From: Candidatus Zhuqueibacterota bacterium
GTDB taxonomy: Bacteria; Zhuqueibacterota; Zhuqueibacteria; Oceanimicrobiales; Oceanimicrobiaceae
Length of the DNA: 34,990 nucleotides
Direction of reading: 5' to 3'
Assembly (NCBI GenBank): GCA_029262005.1
Contig: JAJDAG010000136.1
Span: 1 to 34,990 of the forward strand
A model generated the notes under the pieces. That model worked only from the letters and a program-made list of their open reading frames with translations. It did not search any database and was not told the origin of the DNA. Shown piece after piece: positions 7,542 to 15,400 of this stretch; within the stretch, counting starts at the first letter, position 1, and the number at the start of each line of letters is the position of its first letter. The position numbers were made by a program, and so were the translations under genes.

Positions 7542-9332
7542 ATGAAAATTAAATATCTTGATGGCCCTGGATTAAAACAGGCAGTCATTGCGGCTTCCAG
7601 ACGCGTGATTCTAATGCAGGAGAAGCTAAACCGAATCAACGTTTTTCCAGTGCCGGACAACGATACAGGCACAAACATGGCTCTGACCATGCAGAGTATT
7701 GCCGAAGGGGCCATCAGTTGTCATGATAAAACCGTGGCAGGTATGAGCCGGTGTATGGCTGATTCCGCGCTCACGGGTGCACGCGGAAATTCCGGTGCAA
7801 TTCTGGCGCAATTTTTTCAAGGATTGGCCGAGCGCTTCCAGGGCGAACATCGCGTGACAGCAATTCAATTTGGTGACGCCGTTATTCAGGCTCGAAATTC
7901 GTCTTATGACGCAATCGCCGAGCCAGAAGAAGGCACCATCTTAACTGTTATTCACGATTGGGCTGTGTTAATTAAGGGGCGTTGCCACGAGTCGCCGGAT
8001 TTCAAGGCGCTGTTTAGAGAAGGACTCAGGGCGGCACGCATCTCCTTAAAAGAAACGCCTGAAAAATTAAAATTGCTGGCAAAAGCGGAAGTAGTGGATG
8101 CCGGCGCCCAGGGTTTTGTTCACATGCTGGAAGGGGTGTACCATTTTATTCATTCGGGCAAGCTTGAAAAAGCCGTTGGCATTGGCGACGCAGAGACAAA
8201 GCCCGCCAAGATAGAATATGCGCCGCAAGAGATCACTTTTCAGTACTGCACTGAATGTTTTATTGCTGGCAAAGAGATAAACAGAAGACAACTGCGGACG
8301 CAACTGAAGAGTCTGGGAAATTCACTCATTGTAGCTGGTTCTGCGGAAAAAGTGAGGGTGCACATCCACACAAATGAACCGAAAGTCGTGTTCAGAATTG
8401 CCGGTGATTACGGCAAAGTAAGCAAACAAAAAATCGATGACATGCGCAGGCAACATGCGCAGGCCCGGGAGCAACGCAATACAGCCCAAATCGCTCTGGT
8501 GACCGATTCATCCTGCGATCTGCCATCAGATTTTTTTATTCGGCATAACATTCAGATGGTACCGGTGCAAATAGCATTCGGTACAGACAGTTTCATCGAC
8601 AAGATCACCATTACACCACAGGAGTTCTACCGGCTGCTCGAGCGCTCGAAACATGAACCCAAAACTTCACAGCCAAGTCCGGGAGAATTTCTTACTGCTT
8701 ATGAAGAAACACTGGCGCACTACCAGCACGTGGTTGCAATTCACTTGTCCGGTGCCTTAAGTGGAACACTACAGGCAGCTCAGGTAGCTTCCAGAGCAAC
8801 ACCTGCAAAAAGCCTGCAGGTTATCGACTCCAAAAACGTCAGCGTTGGCCTCGGGTTAATTGTTGCAGAAGCAGCTCACGCAATTGAAGAAGGCGCAGGA
8901 ATTGAAGAAGTGCTTGAGCGCGTCCGCTGGGCCCGTGACAATGTCAAATTCTACATCTATTTTGACACCATTGAATATTTGATTCGCGGGGGACGCCTGC
9001 ATAAAGCCAAAGGGCTGGTTGCCGAAAAACTACACGTAAAGCCAATTCTTGCTATTGATGGCAAGGGTGAGGCTGAAACCATCATGCACGCGGTTGGAGA
9101 AAAACTCGCACTGCGAAATATTATGAAACTCGTCAGACAGGACATCGTAGGAAAACGAAATCTGAGATTTGCAGTTGCACATGCCAATGCGCCCAAAAAG
9201 GCGGAGTGGCTTTGCAAACAGATTCAAAATGACTTTGAAGGTGAAAATACAATGGTTGTAGACGTTTCCCCGGCGCTTGGTGCGCACGCTGGACCAGGGG
9301 CCGCCGGCGTCGCATTCCTGGGAGAATCATAA
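7542..9332 (+). CDS. Fatty acid kinase fusion: FakA-type DhaL/DAK2 + middle domain fused to FakB-type DegV
   Basis: A 596-residue protein joining the two halves of the fatty-acid kinase system, which phosphorylates fatty acids bound by FakB to acyl-phosphate. Residues 1-200 are a DhaL/DAK2 kinase domain with the Mg-binding VPDNDTGTN (38-45) and GARGNSG (79-85). Residues 230-300 match the FakA middle domain, including its putative zinc ligands C236 (QYCTE) and H274/H276 (VHIHTNEP). Residues 316-596 are a full DegV/FakB domain: TDSSCDLP (321-328), TSQPSPGEF (375-383), SGALSGT (403-409), RGGR (482-485) and HAGPGA (582-587). This domain sits where ordinary FakA has its own C-terminal domain. The start at 7542 is preferred over 7494 because GAGG lies five bases ahead and the family N-terminus begins there. 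The stop overlaps the plsY start (TAATG). Confidence 0.88.
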   Translation: MKIKYLDGPGLKQAVIAASRRVILMQEKLNRINVFPVPDNDTGTNMALTMQSIAEGAISCHDKTVAGMSRCMADSALTGARGNSGAILAQFFQGLAERFQGEHRVTAIQFGDAVIQARNSSYDAIAEPEEGTILTVIHDWAVLIKGRCHESPDFKALFREGLRAARISLKETPEKLKLLAKAEVVDAGAQGFVHMLEGVYHFIHSGKLEKAVGIGDAETKPAKIEYAPQEITFQYCTECFIAGKEINRRQLRTQLKSLGNSLIVAGSAEKVRVHIHTNEPKVVFRIAGDYGKVSKQKIDDMRRQHAQAREQRNTAQIALVTDSSCDLPSDFFIRHNIQMVPVQIAFGTDSFIDKITITPQEFYRLLERSKHEPKTSQPSPGEFLTAYEETLAHYQHVVAIHLSGALSGTLQAAQVASRATPAKSLQVIDSKNVSVGLGLIVAEAAHAIEEGAGIEEVLERVRWARDNVKFYIYFDTIEYLIRGGRLHKAKGLVAEKLHVKPILAIDGKGEAETIMHAVGEKLALRNIMKLVRQDIVGKRNLRFAVAHANAPKKAEWLCKQIQNDFEGENTMVVDVSPALGAHAGPGAAGVAFLGES

Positions 9333-9982
9333 TGTACTCTTTGATTTTGATCGTTCTGCTTTCTTACCTAGTAGGCTCTTTCCCCACCAGCATCGTTTGG
9401 GGACGCATGACACGACGCGTCGATATCCGCGAACACGGCAGTCGCAATGCCGGCGGCACAAACGCGTTTCGTGTTTTCGGCTGGCAAGCCGGACTTGTAG
9501 TCGGCCTTGTGGATGTCGGCAAAGGTTTTCTAGCAACAGCCCTGCTCGCCAAAATTCGCATAGATCCGCTGACACTCGATCATGAATTGGTGCAAATTAT
9601 CGCCGGCAGTTCTGCTATTATTGGCCACATCTGGACGGTGCTGGCCAAATTCAAAGGTGGAAAAGGCGTTGCAACCGCCGGCGGCATGCTCATTGCTATT
9701 TCCCCGTGGGCGGCGCTGGTTTGCATACTGATTTTCCTGGCGACCGTAACAACAACCCGTTATGTGTCAGTCAGTTCAATCGCTGCCACCTCATCGCTAC
9801 CCCTTGTTCTACTCACACTTGACCGTGTGTTTGACAACACCGTTTCCAACACATTTTTGGTTTCCAGTGTCTTCATCGGTGGACTTATCGCCTTTACACA
9901 TCGCTCTAACATCCGCCGCCTGATGCAAGGAACTGAAAACCGTTTCAGACAAAACCCCTTGCAGGAAAAACATGACTATTAA
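9332..9982 (+). CDS. plsY: Glycerol-3-phosphate acyltransferase PlsY
   Basis: A 216-residue integral membrane enzyme that transfers an acyl chain from acyl-phosphate to glycerol-3-phosphate, giving lysophosphatidate. The three conserved cytosolic motifs are present: GSFPTS (15-20) leading to GSRNAGGTNAFRVFG, then the GHIWTV...KFKGGKGVAT loop, and FTHRSNIRRLMQGTENRF near the end. Five hydrophobic segments are evident. Its ATG shares one base with the upstream stop codon, so it is translationally coupled to the fatty-acid kinase fusion, whose product is exactly its acyl donor. PlsC encoded nearby performs the next step. The identification is secure. Confidence 0.96.
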   Translation: MYSLILIVLLSYLVGSFPTSIVWGRMTRRVDIREHGSRNAGGTNAFRVFGWQAGLVVGLVDVGKGFLATALLAKIRIDPLTLDHELVQIIAGSSAIIGHIWTVLAKFKGGKGVATAGGMLIAISPWAALVCILIFLATVTTTRYVSVSSIAATSSLPLVLLTLDRVFDNTVSNTFLVSSVFIGGLIAFTHRSNIRRLMQGTENRFRQNPLQEKHDY

Positions 9983-10109
9983 TTTGAATAGCTATGAATC
10001 GTCAAAATAGTACGTTGAAAGGTCAACAGGAAACAACATGGCTGCGCCGATGTATTTCGTGTTTTGCCAAAACAGTAAATCCTGCTTCGACTGAAAATAA
10101 AACAAAATA

Positions 10110-10952
10110 ATGCACGAACTCGACTCAAAAGTTAACGCTTTGATAACGCTTCTTGGCGATGAAAATCCAGACGTGCGGAAGATCGCCAGAGACAAGCTAC
10201 TTAATTCCGGGGATCATGTTTTCCCTGTGCTGCGGAGTATTGCCGACATCGACTCCGAAGGGCGGATTCGCATTGAGGCCCGAATTATTCTTGAAGAAAA
10301 TCGACTCCAACGCTTAACGGCACAATTCAAGACACTTAACGATACAGAAGAATTGGATCTTGAGCAGGCCGCCTTTATCCTCGCTCAAATCGAATACCCG
10401 GAACTTGATGTAAAACATTATGTTAATATCATTGATGAGTTCGCCGAGGACGTGGATAAAAAGCTGCTTCACAACTGTTCACCGCTTGAAAAAATTGAAA
10501 AAATAAGTCAGTACTTATTTACTGAAAGAGGCTTCAAAGGCAGCCTGGGCTCTTATTATGATCCGGAAAACAGCTTTATCAATCGCGTGCTCGACAGACT
10601 GGTGGGCATTCCAATAAGCTTATCTGCTATCTACCTGTTTATTGCATCGCGCCTTGACCTCCCAATTGATGGGGTCGGCTTTCCAGGCCACTTCCTGCTG
10701 AAATATGGCGAGGACTCAAACCTGTTTTTTATCGATGCTTTCAACAGTGGGCAAATACTAACACGCGATGACTGTGAAGTTTTCTTAAACAAAATGGGTT
10801 ATCGATTTCACGACTTTTATTTACATCGGGCCACTGCCAGAGATATTCTTTCAAGAATGATTCGTAACCTTGTACTGGTCTACTTAGAAAACAATCAATC
10901 AAAAAAAATAGCAACTTTGGAGAGAATCTTCAACAATTTCATTATGGATTAG
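10110..10952 (+). CDS. SirB1/transglutaminase-like core-2 protein
   Basis: A 280-residue cytoplasmic protein of the SirB1 family (transglutaminase-like core 2). Residues 1-75 are helical and HEAT-like (LLGDENPDVRKIARDKLL). The core follows from about 95: the NSFINRVLDRLVGIPISLSAIYL segment region (154-176), then GVGFPGHFLLKY with H194, and FFIDAFNSGQILT with D209. The nucleophilic cysteine of true transglutaminases is absent at the GIPISLS position, as I recall is usual for this subfamily, so a structural or regulatory role is possible. There is no clear ribosome binding site before ATG 10110. It is 11 bases upstream of, and probably co-transcribed with, the zinc-ribbon TPR gene. Its function is unknown. 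Confidence 0.8.
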   Translation: MHELDSKVNALITLLGDENPDVRKIARDKLLNSGDHVFPVLRSIADIDSEGRIRIEARIILEENRLQRLTAQFKTLNDTEELDLEQAAFILAQIEYPELDVKHYVNIIDEFAEDVDKKLLHNCSPLEKIEKISQYLFTERGFKGSLGSYYDPENSFINRVLDRLVGIPISLSAIYLFIASRLDLPIDGVGFPGHFLLKYGEDSNLFFIDAFNSGQILTRDDCEVFLNKMGYRFHDFYLHRATARDILSRMIRNLVLVYLENNQSKKIATLERIFNNFIMD

Positions 10953-10963
10953 AGGGAGGATCA

Positions 10964-11662
10964 ATGTACTGTTCAAACTGTGGTGCACAACGAAAGACAA
11001 ATGCTAAATTCTGCCATCAGTGTGGCACGGCAATCGGCGGCGCTAACCGTGTCTCCAAAGCCACACAGCCGAAAGCCGATGACACAAGAAATTGGCTCAA
11101 TTCATTCGGCGCATTTCTTTTTATTCCGTTGTTCGCAATTATTGTTCTGCTCCTGTTTTGGAGTAATCGTGAGCCTGAGCCAATCAATGCAGCCAATGGA
11201 AATACCGTCTCACAAAACGCGGCGCCCAATGAAGCTATGATGGGAGATATACACGATACGCTGCAGCGACTCAAAGACAATGTTAACGACGATCCCAAAG
11301 ACCTGGTCTCTATCGACAGTCTTGCAGTCATGTACGCCATTGCCGGCAATTATCAAACATCCAAAGAATACTATGGCATGCATCTGGAAGTTGAGCCGGA
11401 CAATAAAGACATCCTTATTGCGATGGCCTTGACTGAGCACAATCTCAAGAACGATGCAAAAGCCATGGAGTTACTGCAGCAAGTTCTGGATAAAGAACCT
11501 ACTTACGCATTTGCTCTACACTACATGGCTGAGCTTCAAGATACGATGCACAAACACGATGAAGCGAAAGAGAACTGGCAAAAAATTATCGACATCTACC
11601 CGGGCACAGAGTTTGCCAAGATGGCGTCGAAACGGATGCAGGAGATAGAAACGCACGAATAG
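10964..11662 (+). CDS. Zinc-ribbon, single-pass membrane, TPR protein
   Basis: A 232-residue protein with an N-terminal zinc ribbon (C3, C6, C17, C20), a linker, one transmembrane helix (about 48-66) and two to three TPR units (about 85-225). The ribbon should be cytosolic and the TPR part outside the membrane, if the usual orientation of such proteins holds. A strong GGAGG site sits six bases before the ATG. This architecture is common in FCB bacteria and usually unassigned; a scaffolding role is a guess. No close functional partner is apparent beyond the SirB1-like gene just upstream. Confidence 0.8.
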   Translation: MYCSNCGAQRKTNAKFCHQCGTAIGGANRVSKATQPKADDTRNWLNSFGAFLFIPLFAIIVLLLFWSNREPEPINAANGNTVSQNAAPNEAMMGDIHDTLQRLKDNVNDDPKDLVSIDSLAVMYAIAGNYQTSKEYYGMHLEVEPDNKDILIAMALTEHNLKNDAKAMELLQQVLDKEPTYAFALHYMAELQDTMHKHDEAKENWQKIIDIYPGTEFAKMASKRMQEIETHE

Positions 11663-11805
11663 TTAGTGCGACAAGGCAGGCCGCAGCAATTCAAATATTC
11701 ACTTTTTGTTTTGTTCAGGGACTGAAGATAACACTTTTTTTAAATGGAAGTGTGCAAAGGCAAAAAACAAACACTGCTACATAAACGAACCCGGAGGGTA
11801 TGAAT

Positions 11806-12222
11806 ATGCCATCAGTTGAATTCCAGGAAGCCAAGGTCACTTGCACCGCTGAAGAAGGTGCGGATCTAAGAAAAATCGCTCACAAAAACAAAGTGTCGGT
11901 GCATGGCGGTATAAACAAAGTGTTGAATTGCCATGGCTTCGGTTTGTGCGGCAGTGATCGTATCAAAGTAGAGCCAAAGAATTGTGTCTCGGCTATGACC
12001 TGGAAAGAAAAACTGCATGTTGAAGAAAAAGGCGGTGTACGGTTGGCTTGCCAGGCACGTCTGCTAGCGGATGCGACTGTGAGCATTGCACCTGCGCTCG
12101 ATTATGGTGTGCAAACCAAAGAAGATGCAATGGTACTTGCAGCTAGCCTAACCTTTGGCCTGGGCACATTATTCTTCGTCGTTTATATGGTACTTGAACT
12201 GATTGGAAAGCCGCTTTTTTAA
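11806..12222 (+). CDS. Tail-anchored [2Fe-2S] ferredoxin-like protein lacking one cluster cysteine
   Basis: A 138-residue protein with a plant/adrenodoxin-type ferredoxin fold (residues 1-100) and a C-terminal transmembrane helix (about 109-131). Canonical relatives bind the cluster with C-x5-C-x2-C and a distant LACQ cysteine. Here C42 and C48 (NCHGFGLCG) and C82 (LACQAR) are present, but the third ligand position is D51 (CGSD instead of CGxC). C13 and C60 are extra cysteines that might substitute. I chose the second ATG (11806) because GGAGGG lies eight bases ahead; the ATG at 11800 would be only two bases from it. A hairpin terminator overlaps its stop codon, so it is transcribed alone or last. 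It may carry a modified cluster or none. Confidence 0.75.
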   Translation: MPSVEFQEAKVTCTAEEGADLRKIAHKNKVSVHGGINKVLNCHGFGLCGSDRIKVEPKNCVSAMTWKEKLHVEEKGGVRLACQARLLADATVSIAPALDYGVQTKEDAMVLAASLTFGLGTLFFVVYMVLELIGKPLF

Positions 12223-12233
12223 AAGCGGCTTTC
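12206..12233 (+). terminator. Rho-independent terminator overlapping the ferredoxin-like gene stop
   Basis: The arms gaaagccgctttt (12206-12218) and aaaagcggctttc (12221-12233) form a perfect 13-bp stem around two T residues. The stop codon TAA (12220-12222) lies inside the hairpin. The internal run of T after the GC-rich part acts as the U-tract. It closes the plus-strand unit that begins at the SirB1-like gene or at the ferredoxin-like gene. Confidence 0.85.
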
Positions 12234-12401
12234 TCCTTCCTCAAACCAACTATCCAGCGCACCAGCAACAAACTTCCACCGAACAAAGCCAAAACGGTAA
12301 ATCCCTTGCGCTTTAAAACGCGTTCCACAAGTTAATTTGCATGCCTTTTGTTTTGCGGCTTTATACCTGCGCACCTTTGTAATTTCATAAGTTCGTTCAG
12401 A

Positions 12402-15400
12402 CTATCTCAGCATGATCAACTTACGGACCGCTACAAATTCTCCTATTTTCAATTCGTAAAAATAGACACCGCTGGCCACTCTGGAGCCTGCGCTTGTTCG
12501 ACCGTCCCAGACGACCCGATAATAACCCGGCTTCTTATCTTCATTGACCAGGGTGGCAACGGTCTGTCCGAGTACATCAAAAATAATAAGAGAGACGGCC
12601 GCTTGTCCTTTGGCGGCTACCTGGTACTCAATGTGTGTCGTCGGATTAAAAGGATTGGGATAGTTTTGCGACAGGCCGTGCACTTCGGGTAGCTGCAAAT
12701 CACCAACCACTGCATCGATGGTGCCGTCATAAGTCAATTTGTAATAAAGCGGGGCGGCGCCCAGCACTGTTTTATTCAAATCAAACGTAATATAATCTGG
12801 TGTAACAGTAGACGAAACATCGTGGCCGGCACCAGCGGTCAAAACTGCGGACACGCGAACCCCTGCTTCGTTTTCCCAGTCATTGGGCCGGGCAATCCGA
12901 AGCGGCGTGTTTTCACCGAGAGGATGCCGGACCACAATGCTGTCCACGTTGGTATGAACCACCAGATGGTGCTCACCCGCTTCCAGGCTCGCACCATTGA
13001 ACGCGGTGAAAATACCGGCAACAAGGTCGCCACTGGCACTGTTTACCGCAGCGCCGGCCGTAGCAATGGTGTGCATTCCATCCTGAAAGGGCGAACTCCT
13101 GTTATTGCGGGTAACCGAAATGTCCTCAAATGTACTACGCGTGGCGCCTGTGGTGACCTCTTCATAGTCAGTCAAACGCTTCCCTGCAATTCGAGAAATA
13201 ACATGTTGCTGAAAATCTGCAAGAACCTGAATCCACGGGCTTGCAGGATGGCGCTCCGGCACCCCTGCATCGGGCCAGAAATTGAGCATGCAGCCAAATG
13301 CCAGATTCCAGGATAGAATGTGATTATCCAATACGCTACGCGGCCAGAACTGATAAGTCAACACTTTATCATGATACAAAGCAGGCGCCGTGGGGTAATG
13401 CTCCCAAGTGTCTTCGCCAAAACTGAAATTCAATTCCGACTCTTCTTCATCCGGGTTGAAATAGGATGTACCCATAAATCCAACCGCAGTTTCCGCCATG
13501 CGATCATAACCTCTTTCTACAATCAGCAACGAATCCTTGTAGAGCTGCGTGTGCTCCAACCAGCCCTGATTATAATCCATAGGAGAAGGCGCAGCCGGAT
13601 TGAAGTCATAGTTTGATGCACGGGCGGCTATCACGTCCTCATACAGCAAATCCCCGCCCACTGTGCCTTTCATCTCGTCCATCATCTGTGCCAGGCGGGT
13701 CTGAACAAATGGATGATGCGGAGACACAAAATAGCCGCCATCGCCTTCCCACTCGTGAAACACCGGCTGGCCGTCGTGCCCGATTTGGGCAATATCATCC
13801 AGGCCCGGTGTGGTCAAACCACTTACGGATGGAGACTGCTCATGCCACCATGTCGGTAAGGTGAACGGCATCACCAGCTTCCCTTGTGCCTTAATATCGG
13901 AAACCATCTGAACCAAATCAGCAGTCGTGCCCCATTGCGGGTCAGGTGGCAGATAATCCGGGTGGTGACCGTGAAATCCGCCAGTGTAATAATTTGAAAG
14001 CATGATAAGCGATGGGCTTGGTAGTTGCTCTGTAAACGTCGGAACCTGACTGAATGGCACCGACAACGACTCACCGAAAGAAGCATAAAATATGGGAGAT
14101 CTAAGCGTGGTTGCATACCGGCTGCCTAACTTGGTTTCAAGCGATGCAAAGGTGTCCAGTTTGTTATCGAGCCTACATCCATTTAGGCCATCCTCATAGC
14201 TCCCATCGAAACGGATTCGCAGCTTCGGGCTTGTCCAACTCTCGCCATTTTCCACCCAAACCGGATAAGAGCGCTTGATAAACACATTGCTATTCTGCTG
14301 GGGATTGTCCTCGTACATGATCCCGAGCTGCACCATTCGAACCGGCTCATCATGATGCAACCCGTACATTGAAATGATCCGATCCTGAGTTCGAAATGCC
14401 GAAAAGTCAGCATGAAAATCACCGGGGTAGGTGCCTTCTGTTGAGAGCATTTGATCAAAAAAACTGGTTTTGAGTCGAATCCCGGGATAAGAAACCGGCA
14501 GAAGTGCCTCGGCCCCCTCGGCCATATCGAGCAGTAAATTATTCGGGAATGAAACCCCTTCCATTGCGTACCCCCAGTGGTTGAACAAGGTAATCTGCAC
14601 GTCAAAATAAGGGCCGTCCGCCATGACAAATGTGACTTCTGCACCCAGCCACTCTGTGAAAATTATCGGGTCCGGAACATAAGACAAAGTGAGCGTACGG
14701 TTTTGGGCGTCCCAGGAGTGACGAAAATCATTCGGCCCCCCAGGCCAGTAATCGATCATGGTGCCGGGACCGACGTTCGGGTTTGGTGCTTCCGGAAAAC
14801 TGGCAAGCCAGAGCCGCCACCACTGCACGCCGTTGATTAAAGTATCGCCAGTGGTTTTATCCAGAACATAGTTGAGCGCACCGTTTTGTTTGCCCAGGTT
14901 GATTTCAATATAATCCCGATTTCCAAGAAGCATGACTTCAGAATCATAATCATTAAAAAATGCCGTCCATTCCGGTTGTGGTGGTGCGGACGAGTTTATT
15001 ACTTTATAATAAGTCACGTGCTGGCCTTGCCTGTTCTGCTGATAAATGAAGGTAATACCACTGGCAGAAAGCGTGGGTGAAATGACATCAATGAGTCCAT
15101 CTTCAGCATCATAAGCCAATAGCCAAATCGGATCGGTTTGGCTCCAGTTGGACAAAAAATTGAGCGTAAGCGGCGTGTCAGTGCCCAATGGTTGGTGCAC
15201 AATAATGTCCTGTGCACCGCGTTGTTCAATCAAAAAATGTTCTCCAGCACTCAGGGGATCCCCATTAAATGCACTGAATGTTCCTGCCACAAGATCGCCG
15301 GCGGCGCTGGTTACCAGCACACCTTCTGCAGGCAGTGTGTGCTCGCCAACCATCTGAGGTAAAAAGACGTTACGATTGGCAATGACTGAAATCGTTTCAT

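Noticed and set aside
10038-10094. 18-codon peptide upstream of the SirB1-like gene
   Set aside because: It is short, without a clear ribosome site or conserved feature, and cannot be told from chance.
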